Source of the DNA: Chlamydiales bacterium
GTDB lineage: Bacteria; Chlamydiota; Chlamydiia; Chlamydiales; Rhabdochlamydiaceae
Length of the DNA: 37,631 bases
Assembly (NCBI GenBank): GCA_031281085.1
Contig: JAITFW010000081.1
Coordinates: forward strand, 1-37,631
Direction of reading: 5' to 3'
This document shows, piece by piece, positions 27,755-37,204 of this stretch (within the stretch, counting starts at the first letter, position 1; each line of letters starts with the position of its first letter). A program made the translations under genes and the position numbers. The notes under the pieces were generated by a model. That model searched no databases. It was not told the DNA's origin and was given only the letters and a program-made list of their open reading frames with translations.

Positions 27755-28613
27755 CTAAACGATATGGGATACAAAGAATTTCCATCTTTAAATCAACCCC
27801 CTCTTTCTCTTTTACTCTCTTTTGGATAAGCTCTATTAACGCGCAGACTTGACTAGCAGTGGCCCTTTTTTTATTAATAATGAAGTTTGCATGCATTAAA
27901 GAGACTTCAGCATCTCCTATACAAGTACCTTTAAGACCGCATTTTTCAATAAGTGCCCCTGCCGATAGCCTATCAGGATTACGAAATATGCACCCCGCTG
28001 ATAAATCTTTATAAGGCTGCGTTTTGATTCGATAACCTATGAGATCAAGCTGTTTTTTTTTGGCATCTTCTGTTTTAGTTAGCTTAAACTTCGCTGCTAC
28101 AATTGCCCCTTTTTGGTTTTGAAAAGAAGAAAATCGATAGGAAAAATCTATCTGGTCACGGGATAAAACTTCTATTTTACCGTTTTGTCGAATAAACGTA
28201 ACCTCTTGTAAACAATCTGCTGTTTCAAAAGAAGAGGTACCTGCATTCATGTAGATTGCACCTCCAACAGAACCTGGAATCCCTGAAGCAAACTCTAAAC
28301 CGGATAAACCTTTTTTTGCTGTTTGAGTTCCTAAATAAGAAAAACTATAGCCTGCACCAACAGATACAACTTCTTGTTCAAACGAGCAAAAATTAATTTT
28401 ATTTAAAATAACCAAGCCTTTAAACCCATCATCGTGGAACAAACAATTCGAGCCTTTACCTAAAATGAAAAAATTTCGTCTGTGTATAAAGCAATAATGT
28501 AAAACCCTTTGCATCCCTTCTATCGAATCTATCGAAACAAACTCATATGCTGGACCGCCTATTTGAATGGTTGTATAATTTTTTAACAATTTCCCAGATT
28601 GAAACACTAACAT
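27741..28613 (-). CDS. murB: UDP-N-acetylenolpyruvoylglucosamine reductase
   Basis: NYTTIQIGGPAYEF, LGKGSNCLFHDDGFKGLVI, GLEFASGIPGSVGGAIYMNAGT, SAGCIFRNP, SAGALIEKCGLKG. Confidence 0.95.
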   Translation of the reverse strand: MLVFQSGKLLKNYTTIQIGGPAYEFVSIDSIEGMQRVLHYCFIHRRNFFILGKGSNCLFHDDGFKGLVILNKINFCSFEQEVVSVGAGYSFSYLGTQTAKKGLSGLEFASGIPGSVGGAIYMNAGTSSFETADCLQEVTFIRQNGKIEVLSRDQIDFSYRFSSFQNQKGAIVAAKFKLTKTEDAKKKQLDLIGYRIKTQPYKDLSAGCIFRNPDRLSAGALIEKCGLKGTCIGDAEVSLMHANFIINKKRATASQVCALIELIQKRVKEKEGVDLKMEILCIPYRLDVSR

Positions 28614-29017
28614 GGCTTTATAGATCGATACACGCTATCTAAAACAGCATTGACAAAATTAGCGGATTCTCTTGTAGCAAATTTACGAGATAAGCGAATC
28701 GCTTCGGAAATAGTGATTTTAAAAGATCGCTCTGGACAATAAAGCAATTCATAAACACCTAGGCACAAAATATTATACTCCACCTTAGGTATACGATTGA
28801 TCTGATAATTCTGCGCATGCTCTTTTAGCATCGCATCTATCTCCTCTTTTCTAGCTACAATTAGCTGCTGCATAGCATATGCTTCACGAACTACCTTTTT
28901 TGTAATAGCCACTTTTTCCATAACCATAGCTCTTATATCCTCCAGTGGACAGGGATTAAAATCAGCACTATAAAGGAGCTGAAACACAACCTCTCGAAAC
29001 TTATACGGAGAAATCAT
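28607..29017 (-). CDS. nusB: Transcription antitermination factor NusB
   Basis: REVVFQLLYSADFNP, C-terminal VEYNILCLGVYELLYCPERSFKITISEAIRLSRKFATRESANFVNAVLDSV. Confidence 0.93.
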   Translation of the reverse strand: MISPYKFREVVFQLLYSADFNPCPLEDIRAMVMEKVAITKKVVREAYAMQQLIVARKEEIDAMLKEHAQNYQINRIPKVEYNILCLGVYELLYCPERSFKITISEAIRLSRKFATRESANFVNAVLDSVYRSIKPC

Positions 29018-29224
29018 AGATGATCAACCTTGGAGTAAAATTATGGATTACTTATCATAACAGATTCCTTAGTTTGCTACCATTCTTTACATTCTAGTGT
29101 CTCAAACACCTTATCTCTTAAGCTCTATGGAATAAAATATTTTATTATATAAAAATACTTATTGCACCTGTCTGCTTTTCTTGTTAACCTCAGTTGTTCC
29201 TAATTTTTGAATAAAGGGATTGTT

Positions 29225-29815
29225 TTGTTAGGAATTTTTTTAGATACAGAAACTAATGGTTTAAATCCACAAAAACACAAAATGATAGAAATTGCTTTTC
29301 AAGTCATAGACCTTACGACAGGCACTTGTAAAGACTCTTTTGAGTCAGTCATCGCTATCCGTTTGGAAGATTGGCAAAAAAGCGATCTTAAGAGCTTAGA
29401 AGTGAATGGATTTAACTGGGATATGGTATGCCAAGGGCTGCCTTCTCAACTTGTAGCTAAGCAAATACAAGATTGTTTTGCTAAAAACAAAATCACCCGA
29501 GGCAAAGCTGTTTTCATTTGTCAAAACCCCTCTTTTGACCGTGCTTTTTTTTCTTACCTCATTGACCCTGAACTACAAGAATCTCTTCTCTTTCCCTATC
29601 ATTGGTTAGATCTAGCTTCCATGTACTGGGCAGAGGCCATACGCCAAGCAAAAATGGGTCTAGGACTTTTTCCTTGGGAAACAGGTTGCTCTAAAGACTC
29701 TATTGCAAAGGCATATTCTCTTGGAAGTGAACAGTACCCTCATCGAGCCATGAATGGGGTTCTACACCTTCTATTGTGTTACAAAGTCATTGTAGGCTTT
29801 CCTAAGATGCTTTAA
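29225..29815 (+). CDS. DEDDh 3'-5' exonuclease (RNase T/DnaQ-like)
   Basis: FLDTETNGLNPQKHKMIEIAFQVID, FICQNPSFDRAFFSYL, PHRAMNGVLHLLLC. TTG at 29225 preceded by AAAGGG with 6-nt spacing; the ORF track uses TTG at 29207. Confidence 0.87.
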   Translation: MLGIFLDTETNGLNPQKHKMIEIAFQVIDLTTGTCKDSFESVIAIRLEDWQKSDLKSLEVNGFNWDMVCQGLPSQLVAKQIQDCFAKNKITRGKAVFICQNPSFDRAFFSYLIDPELQESLLFPYHWLDLASMYWAEAIRQAKMGLGLFPWETGCSKDSIAKAYSLGSEQYPHRAMNGVLHLLLCYKVIVGFPKML

Positions 29816-30109
29816 GTCGAACAATCTATGGATCGATTTAAAGAAAACGTTTTGTTTTTTTTCAAGCAATGTATAAATGATTTTAATAAAAAAAATTAAA
29901 TTTTTTATTTTAGCAACGTCTTTTCTGGATCCGACATTCATCACCACAACTCGGAATAGTATATTTTTTGATAAATAGGGCCAAAAGCGCGAAGAATAAT
30001 CCGGTGTCGCTCTTTTATATTTGTGACTTGCTGTTTTTTTCCCCATATTGAGCAGTTTGCAAAAAAGATCCTTTGATTTATTTTTCTCTTATTTATTTCA
30101 GGAGAAAAA

Positions 30110-30208
30110 ATGGCTGTAGAAGTATTTTCGGAGAGGATAGATCACTTAGGTATTATTGCAGGAGTTATCCAGGATTTCAATTTGACTAATGAGATAGTCT
30201 GTGTATAG
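30110..30208 (+). pseudogene. N-terminal stub of a DUF4277-type (IS1634-like) transposase
   Basis: MAVEVFSERIDHLGIIAGVIQDFNLTNEIVCV* with upstream AGGAG; ERIDHLGIIAGVIQDxNL resembles DUF4277 N-termini; nothing recognisable follows. Confidence 0.55.
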
Positions 30209-30464
30209 ATCAAGAATATCTTTAGACTTATTTTACTCCATATTACAGAAAAAACTATGCCTATCTACTTTCTTTTTTTTAAGTGCTTGTTTTTGTAACA
30301 TGAGTGATCCATTGATTTTTAGGGTCTTTTGCGTAAGCTGAGTAAATGATATACAAATAATATAAAGAAAATTTTAAAATACACAAGTTCATTTAAATCG
30401 CATTTGAAAGCTGGAACAATGACCATGAAATCTCACTCCTCTTCCTTGCAGATATTGAACCCAT

Positions 30465-31490
30465 CTAATAGCTAGAAGATTCAATCTTCACCTTTCCTTT
30501 AAAAACGCGATAAATCATCGCACTATAACAAAAGACAAAAGGAAGTCCAATGGCTACAATGACCAACAATACGGTAAGATTTAATTCTGAACCAGAAGCG
30601 TTTAAGAAATTCAGGCTGAAAAGATCTGGTTGTATTAAAGAGCGTACGAGGTTAGGAAACGTGCCTATCCCAAAAACAACAAGCATGAGGATAATTCCTA
30701 AACAGGAAAAAAGAAAAGCTTGAAAGTCTTTTTTCAGGGAAAACAGCCTAGGGACATTGAGAATAGCTAATAAAGCAGCTATTGGAACAAGTGAGAGCCA
30801 TCTATACTCTTTCATGCGCTCTACCATATGAGGCATAAACATCCAGGTAGAAAGGGTTGTGACAAAATAGATAACGACAAATAAAAGAATACAGCGTTTC
30901 ACCCAAATACGCAACCGATTATGCAATACTCCTTCTGTTTTCATCGTTAAATAGATGGATCCGTGCATAATGAACAGTGCTGTAGTAAATAATCCAATCA
31001 AAATAGGATAGGGACGGAAAAACAAATTAAAACTTCCTACGAAATAGCCCTCTTGATTCAGAGGAACGCCTTGGATTAAATTACCCAGTCCAAGACCTAA
31101 AACGAATCCAATGAGAAAACTAGCAACTGAAAAAATCACATCCCAAACTTTGCGCCATAACAAAGAAGTTTGTTTACTACGAAATTCAATAGCCACAGCT
31201 CGAAAAATAAGCCCACAAAGAAAAATCATAATGAGGTTGTAAAACCCAGATAATAAGGTCGCATAGACAGGAGGAAACCCTGCAAGCAATCCACCTGCTA
31301 CAATGACAAGCCATACCTCATTCCCATCCCAAACAGGACCTATGGCATTTAAAAAAACGCGTCTATCTCGATCTGTTTTTGTAAATAAATGCAGCATTCC
31401 AGTTCCTAGATCAAAGCCGTCTAAGGCAACGTAGAAAACGATTGCAATGCCTATTACGAGATACCAAATAAAGCTAAGGGTCAAATCCAT
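30465..31490 (-). CDS. cydB: Cytochrome bd oxidase subunit II
   Basis: IAIVFYVALDGFDLGTGMLHLF, NAIGPVWDGNEVWLVIVAGGLLAGFPPVYATLLSGFY. Confidence 0.95.
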   Translation of the reverse strand: MDLTLSFIWYLVIGIAIVFYVALDGFDLGTGMLHLFTKTDRDRRVFLNAIGPVWDGNEVWLVIVAGGLLAGFPPVYATLLSGFYNLIMIFLCGLIFRAVAIEFRSKQTSLLWRKVWDVIFSVASFLIGFVLGLGLGNLIQGVPLNQEGYFVGSFNLFFRPYPILIGLFTTALFIMHGSIYLTMKTEGVLHNRLRIWVKRCILLFVVIYFVTTLSTWMFMPHMVERMKEYRWLSLVPIAALLAILNVPRLFSLKKDFQAFLFSCLGIILMLVVFGIGTFPNLVRSLIQPDLFSLNFLNASGSELNLTVLLVIVAIGLPFVFCYSAMIYRVFKGKVKIESSSY

Positions 31491-31493
31491 TCT

Positions 31494-32864
31494 TTAACTC
31501 TCTTTTTGAAAAGGATCGCGATACACTAGATTTTGCTGTATTTGCAAAGCATCTTCTGGGCCATGTTGGATTTTATAGTTCAGCAGATAGACAAATAGAG
31601 CAAATAACAAGACGTAAATCACTAAAAACATCATAATCGAGGAAAAGACCTGGCTTTCGTGAATATTGGTCGAAACACCATCCACTGTTCTAAGAATCCC
31701 GTAGACAATCCATGGCTGTCTTCCCACCTCCGCTGTCATCCAACCGCTAAAATTAGCAATCTGAGGAAATAGGACAGAGGCCACTAAGCCACGTAAAATC
31801 CATTTAGAACGGATGAGTTTTTTACGTCTGTACTGAACGCAAGCTAAAAGAGTCAGCAAAGCCATAAAAAACCACATAGCAATCATCATATGGTAAGATT
31901 GAAAAACCACTTGAATAGGAGGTCTTTCATCTTCTGGTATTTGGTCAAACCCAATGACGGGAGTAGTAAAGTCATGGAAAATCAAAAAGCTTAAAAGACC
32001 AGGAATCTTAAGCCCTTTTACCGTTTTTGTAGTATCGTCAGTCCAACCAAATAACGTGATGGGAGTTTTAGGTTCCGTTACATAGATTCCTTCCATAGCT
32101 GCTAACTTTGAAGGTTGGTTCTTAGCTACTCCTCTTGCTGTGCTATCTGCTGAAAAAAGCTGTAGGATCAGAACAATAGCTGCTGCGATTAACGATATGC
32201 GTAAAGTAGCTTTTGTAAATGCAGTGTAGCGTTTTTTTAAATGATAATAACCACTAACGCTTAAAATACAAAAAATTCCCGCTAACCAACAACCTAAAAC
32301 TACATGGATCAAGCGGTCTACACTTGAGGGATTAAAGACCATCTCCCAAAAATTATCAATGAGAGCACGCGCTTGCTTACCTTCACCTGCGATGATATGC
32401 CCGGCAGGCGTCTGCATCCAAGAATTGGCTACAACAATCCAAATAGCGCTAAAATGCGCTCCACAAGCTACGCAAAGAGTAGAAAAATAATGAAATTTAG
32501 GACTGCACCTTTCCCAACCAAATAACATCACTCCCAAAAACCCTGCTTCTAAAAAGAAAGCAAAGATTCCTTCTGCTCCCAAAGCACTGCCAAATACATC
32601 GCCTACAAAACGGGAATAATGAGCCCAGTTTGTCCCAAATCCAAACAATTGCACAAGTCCTGTTGCAACGCCAAGAGCAAAGGTTAAAGCAAAAATTTTC
32701 GTCCAAAACTTTGCAATTTGTCGATAAAGAACGTTTTTTGTTTTTAGATAAAAACCTTCAAAAATGACAAGCATTAATCCTATGCCAATACTTAAAGGAG
32801 GGTAAATATAGTGAAATGCACTTGTTAATCCGAATTGAATTCGAGATAACATCACAACATCCAT
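31494..32864 (-). CDS. cydA: Cytochrome bd oxidase subunit I
   Basis: [94 protein letters not shown]. Start trimmed to ATG at 32864 from the called 32942. Confidence 0.94.
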   Translation of the reverse strand: MDVVMLSRIQFGLTSAFHYIYPPLSIGIGLMLVIFEGFYLKTKNVLYRQIAKFWTKIFALTFALGVATGLVQLFGFGTNWAHYSRFVGDVFGSALGAEGIFAFFLEAGFLGVMLFGWERCSPKFHYFSTLCVACGAHFSAIWIVVANSWMQTPAGHIIAGEGKQARALIDNFWEMVFNPSSVDRLIHVVLGCWLAGIFCILSVSGYYHLKKRYTAFTKATLRISLIAAAIVLILQLFSADSTARGVAKNQPSKLAAMEGIYVTEPKTPITLFGWTDDTTKTVKGLKIPGLLSFLIFHDFTTPVIGFDQIPEDERPPIQVVFQSYHMMIAMWFFMALLTLLACVQYRRKKLIRSKWILRGLVASVLFPQIANFSGWMTAEVGRQPWIVYGILRTVDGVSTNIHESQVFSSIMMFLVIYVLLFALFVYLLNYKIQHGPEDALQIQQNLVYRDPFQKES

Positions 32865-33044
32865 AAGCTCTCTTTTCAAGTTTAAAAATGAATCGTTTTT
32901 GATCCTAACAAGATCGTAAAAAAAACGCAAAGCGAAGATCAATCAAGATCATTTAAATGAAAAAATATCCTTTTTTCTAGCTATCTTTTCTGTTATAGTT
33001 CGTCTGGGTCCAAACTCTGTTCAATAACTTCTAAGATATAAAAA

Positions 33045-33851
33045 ATGAGTGCAATTTTTCACAGCTTCACTTCTATCTTTGAAATTCTAGTCATCACTTT
33101 AGTGATTAACTATTTGCTGATGTTTTTCTGGAACACTCGCTCTATGGATGTGGTGTTGGGATTACTAGCTATCTTATTTGCTTTTGCCTTTGCTTCTTGG
33201 TTAAATTTTCCGATATTACATAGAATTATGGGATTGTTAAGCAATACAGCCTTATTGGGACTATTAATTATCTTTCAGCCAGAAATACGTATAGCGTTAT
33301 CTAGACTTAGCCCCAAAGGACGTCGTTATAAAGAAGTAACAGAATTTGACAAATTCTTAGACCATTTAAGCACTTCTGTATATCGTCTTGCAGAAAAAAG
33401 ACTCGGAGCTCTCATTCTATTAGAAAACGAGGATTCTCTAGATGACTTTGCTAGAAAGGCTATCCAGCTCAATGCAACTTTCTCTTCAGAGTTACTAGAA
33501 TCCATTTTCGATACAACCACTCCTCTACACGACGGTGCAGTGATTATTCGCAATACGACGATTCTTGCCGCTTCTGTGATCCTGCCTCTTGCTGAAGATA
33601 GTCTGCAACTAACCAGATCCATGGGTACACGACATAGAGCTGCTTTAGGAGCAAGCCAATTGACAGATGCAGTGATCATCATTATCTCTGAAGAAGCAGG
33701 TAGAGTTTCTATTGCTCGTGATGGAGTGATGACACCTGGTGTGAAAATTGACAGATTTAAAGGAATTATCCGCAGCATTTTTACACCTCCTGCTTCTACA
33801 AGCGCAAATTTTAAAACTAAACTAAACTTTAGAAATTGGTTTCAGAAATGA
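33045..33851 (+). CDS. dacA: Diadenylate cyclase, CdaA/DacA type
   Basis: Three N-terminal TMs then DisA_N domain: LGALILLENED, TPLHDGAVIIRNTTILAASVILPL, GTRHRAALGASQLTDAVIIIISEEAGRVSIARDG. Confidence 0.94.
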   Translation: MSAIFHSFTSIFEILVITLVINYLLMFFWNTRSMDVVLGLLAILFAFAFASWLNFPILHRIMGLLSNTALLGLLIIFQPEIRIALSRLSPKGRRYKEVTEFDKFLDHLSTSVYRLAEKRLGALILLENEDSLDDFARKAIQLNATFSSELLESIFDTTTPLHDGAVIIRNTTILAASVILPLAEDSLQLTRSMGTRHRAALGASQLTDAVIIIISEEAGRVSIARDGVMTPGVKIDRFKGIIRSIFTPPASTSANFKTKLNFRNWFQK

Positions 33852-35116
33852 ATGCTGTAATTTCCAAAATACTCTTTAATTGGCCTAGAAAGTTTGTAGC
33901 CTTAATTTTAGCAATTATGATCTGGCTTATTGTAAATCAAACGCTCATTAGTACGCGCACGATTCATCACGTCCCTATTCGCATTATCAATCTGCCTCTG
34001 GGAAAAACATTGGAAGGAATACAGACAAACGGACAACTTGTTAACAATCTCAATCTAACAGTCACTGGTAGCAAGACCATGATTGAGGGATTAAGTTCCC
34101 ATGATTTGGAAATTGTCTTAGATGCAACGGATAAACCAGACGAATTTACAGGTGTAATATCTAAAAAAAACGTATCTTCTCTAAACCCTAAAATGGATGT
34201 ATCTAAAGCGATTAAACGTATTCAATATCCTAGCTTTATCGTGCGAATGACGAATTTAGTAACAGAACAAATTCCTGTCGTTATTACTAAACCTATAGGA
34301 GAAGCCCCTCGTGGCTATCAATTTTTAGATGTCTGGCCTTATCGCTTATTTCTAACAGCACAAGGCCCTGAGGACACTTTAAAAAGGCTTAAACAAAAAG
34401 AATTAAGGCTGACTTTCAACCTGAATGAAGTGAAAAAATCACAGCTTGATGTTTTAAATCACGATGAACAAGAAGTGATCAGTTTTTTTGTACCTGATTA
34501 TTGGAAACAGATTAAAATACCTTCTTTAAGCAGTATCCCTATCTCTATCGACGATCCAAAAGCAAAACTACTTAGAATAGATTTCATTCGCTCTCGCTTC
34601 TTTCCTCTTCATCACGCTATTCCTGTATCTTTATTCTTTCCTGTGGAAACCTTAAATAAATTAAACCCCGATACAATCCAATTAGCTGAATCCACCTTAC
34701 TGAAAAAAATACATGGACAAGGCGTCGTTCAGGGTCCTTTTTTGATCAATGGAGTGGGACCGCGTTTTTTAAATTTTGTAGAGAAAATGCTTCAAATCGA
34801 AATTCTCGTTATACCTCAGACTAAGCAAGAAATGCTTTCTTGGAATTTACAATTGGTCAATCCTAGGAAATTAGAAGACCAATACGTGCAAGCTTTTAAT
34901 GGAGAATTCGTCGATCCAGATCATTTGCTATTAGCCCCTGTATTAAGAGAAGAGTATTTAAGAAATCGCTTTCGCAGCTACGTAAATCGTCTGCTGTTGT
35001 TCAAAACAGATGAAACAAAACTCAATCTATCTATTTCCCTAAAAAACAATTTAATTACTATTGAAGAAGAAAAAATCGATTCTTCTGTTAGCCTTATAAC
35101 CCCATCTAATTTGTAA
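33848..35116 (+). CDS. YbbR-domain protein, CdaR-type
   Basis: N-terminal TM (FVALILAIMIWLIVNQTLI) and YbbR-like repeats; ATGA overlap with dacA stop favours ATG at 33848 over the called TTG at 33836. Confidence 0.87.
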   Translation: MNAVISKILFNWPRKFVALILAIMIWLIVNQTLISTRTIHHVPIRIINLPLGKTLEGIQTNGQLVNNLNLTVTGSKTMIEGLSSHDLEIVLDATDKPDEFTGVISKKNVSSLNPKMDVSKAIKRIQYPSFIVRMTNLVTEQIPVVITKPIGEAPRGYQFLDVWPYRLFLTAQGPEDTLKRLKQKELRLTFNLNEVKKSQLDVLNHDEQEVISFFVPDYWKQIKIPSLSSIPISIDDPKAKLLRIDFIRSRFFPLHHAIPVSLFFPVETLNKLNPDTIQLAESTLLKKIHGQGVVQGPFLINGVGPRFLNFVEKMLQIEILVIPQTKQEMLSWNLQLVNPRKLEDQYVQAFNGEFVDPDHLLLAPVLREEYLRNRFRSYVNRLLLFKTDETKLNLSISLKNNLITIEEEKIDSSVSLITPSNL

Positions 35117-35119
35117 TCA

Positions 35120-36265
35120 ATGAAGCCTCAAATCACCCTTTTAAAAAGCAGCCTTACACAAACAGGTGGATTAGAAAAATACACTTGGCAGATAGCTCAA
35201 AGGTTTTGTCAAAAAAATCTTCTCGTAACCTTATTAACAACAGGCATTTCCCATCCTCCATTTAAGTCAGATTACCTTAACATCGTCTCTTTTCCCATCG
35301 ACTATCGATTAAGCGTTTTGAACCTATTGCAATTTAACCGTTACTGTGCTCAATACATAAAAAAGCATCCTACTCCGATTATTTTTGGTTTAGATCGCAA
35401 CCAATTCCAAACGCATATCCGTGCAGGAAATGGAGTGCATGCAGCTTATTTAAACTATCGAGCACAAGAAGAAGGGATATATAAAAAGCTTAGCTTCTTT
35501 TTCAATCCTCTACATCAAATGACTTTGCAATTGGAAAAAAAAGCCTTTGAGCACCCAGAATTACAAACTTTATTTACAAATTCCCACCTTGTAAAACAAG
35601 AAGTGCTTTCTCACTACAATATTGCTCCAGAAAAAATACAAGTCGTACACAATGGAGTAGAATGGACCGCCCTGAAGCCTCATTTTCATAGTTGGCATCA
35701 AAAAAAACAAGCGATTCTTCAAAAACTAAAACTCCCTTCTTCTTGTTATCATTTCTTATTCATTGGAAATAATTATCGCCGTAAAGGTTTATCTAAACTG
35801 CTACAAGCTCTTTCCTCGATAAACAACCAGAACTTTCACTTAAGCGTAATTGGAAAAGAATATCATTTAGCAGACTTCGAACAACAAGTATCGGAGCTAA
35901 ATCTAGAATCTAAAGTGACCTTCTTTGGACCTAGAAAGGATATCTATCAATTCTATCAATACGCTGATTCTTTAGTCATCCCTTCTTTTTACGATCCCTT
36001 TGCCAATGTTACAGTTGAGGCTCTTGCTATGGGCTTATTCGTCGTGTCTTCTGCACGCAACGGAGGCTCAGAAATTTTATCTCCTACTACTGGAACCGTA
36101 ATTGAGTCTTTAGAAGATATCTCCTCATTTGTTCAAGCTCTGCACATAGCTCTTTCTCATCCTAAAACAGAGAAAAGTGCAATTGCCATTCGCGAATCTG
36201 TAAAAAGCTTCGACTTTTCGAATCAACTAGATCACATGGTTGAATCAATCTTAATAAATAGTTAG
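35120..36265 (+). CDS. Glycosyltransferase family 4 (WaaG-like)
   Basis: TQTGGLEKYTWQIAQRFC, FTNSHLVKQEVLSHYNIAPEKIQVVHNGVE, FLFIGNNYRRKGLSKLLQAL, VIPSFYDPFANVTVEALAMGLFVVSSARNGGSEIL. Confidence 0.92.
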   Translation: MKPQITLLKSSLTQTGGLEKYTWQIAQRFCQKNLLVTLLTTGISHPPFKSDYLNIVSFPIDYRLSVLNLLQFNRYCAQYIKKHPTPIIFGLDRNQFQTHIRAGNGVHAAYLNYRAQEEGIYKKLSFFFNPLHQMTLQLEKKAFEHPELQTLFTNSHLVKQEVLSHYNIAPEKIQVVHNGVEWTALKPHFHSWHQKKQAILQKLKLPSSCYHFLFIGNNYRRKGLSKLLQALSSINNQNFHLSVIGKEYHLADFEQQVSELNLESKVTFFGPRKDIYQFYQYADSLVIPSFYDPFANVTVEALAMGLFVVSSARNGGSEILSPTTGTVIESLEDISSFVQALHIALSHPKTEKSAIAIRESVKSFDFSNQLDHMVESILINS

Positions 36266-36420
36266 ACTGCTAAAAAAAGACTCTTTAAAAATCTGATTTT
36301 CTTTGAGAATGAGTTTATACTTCAGAGCAAAATGACTTAAAGATGTTTTCATTTTAAGAAATTCAAGCTTGTAATAAGCAATAATTGATGCAAAAATAGG
36401 GTTCTTTATAGCAAATTTTA
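36266..36420 (-). pseudogene. Possible C-terminal remnant of a DDE transposase
   Basis: Minus strand HSLKFAIKNPIFASIIAYYKLEFLKMKTSLSHFALKYKLILKENQIFKES; recalls transposase C-termini with HFALK.KLY; tentative. Confidence 0.3.
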
Positions 36421-36487
36421 GACTATGCCGCTCTCGGTTCTTCTTCCCTTTCTGCCAGATGTCGAACCTTCTTTCTTAGTGGGTGAT

Positions 36488-36730
36488 TTCATCTCTCAAA
36501 CATATCTGCTTGTCGCCTCTTCCAAAAACTTTTGTTGTCTCTTTTCCAAGGTGGATTGTCCTTTGGTAGAAATCTCCTCTGGCTTCCTGTTTTAGCTTCA
36601 TAGAATATGGCGTTCTCCTTTTCTCTTTTTCTTTTCTTAAGTGGTCGGCCTCCTCTTCTATCTTCTACCTTGAAGTCTGGTTCTCTTTTTTCCCTTTCTT
36701 CTTTGGATACATCTCTTGGATACTTAATTA
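36488..36730 (-). pseudogene. IS5-like transposase N-terminal remnant (DUF4096-like)
   Basis: Minus strand YPRDVSKEEREKREPDFKVEDRRGGRPLKKRKREKENAIFYEAKTGSQRRFLPKDNPPWKRDNKSFWKRRQADMFER*; recalls YPxDVSDEEW...GRPxKY..REI.NAIFY..KTGCQWR.LPKDFPPW. Confidence 0.72.
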
Positions 36731-36769
36731 GCTCCTAAATTAAGTGCTCAACTTCTTACTAAAAATTAG

Positions 36770-36900
36770 GTTTTAGGACTGCTTCTAAGAGTAGGAGCTG
36801 ATATCCCTCATTTTCGACATGTTTGGCTTGTACTTCCTAGTCGCTGATACTTCTGAACCCACATCAAGCGTGCTCGGATTTTATTTGTCTTTTGATTCAT
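36770..36900 (-). pseudogene. IS481-like integrase HTH N-terminal remnant
   Basis: Minus strand MNQKTNKIRARLMWVQKYQRLGSTSQTCRK*GISAPTLRSS; WVQKYxxLGSxSxTCRKxGISxPTLR resembles IS481 N-terminal HTH, one internal stop. Confidence 0.6.
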
Positions 36901-37204
36901 AAACTCTCTCCTTTTTAAAAAACTTGTTCTTTTAAAGATGACAAATTTAATTTTTTTTCAGGAAAGAATCTTTTGAGATTTCACACAGATTCTTATTTCA
37001 AATGAAACCAGAGACTGATGTTAGATAGCCATTTAAGGGAAAATCTATAGGTGTAGATCACAAGATCTTTCGTTCCCTTGCATACAAAAAATAGAGTCCT
37101 CCTACAACTCCACAAAATTTGAGTACATGGGGAAAGATTTTTTTTTACCAATTGATGGCTGATTTATGGGATCTGTGTGAGAAATTGCCTCTTCTGGATA
37201 CCAT

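Noticed and set aside
29771-30046. Minus-strand 91-aa ORF MGKKTASHKYKRATPDYSS...
   Set aside because: No recognisable domain, overlaps the exonuclease 3' end; may contain decayed coding sequence but cannot be supported.
33326-33778. Minus-strand 150-aa ORF inside dacA
   Set aside because: Antisense shadow ORF over the conserved DisA_N domain.
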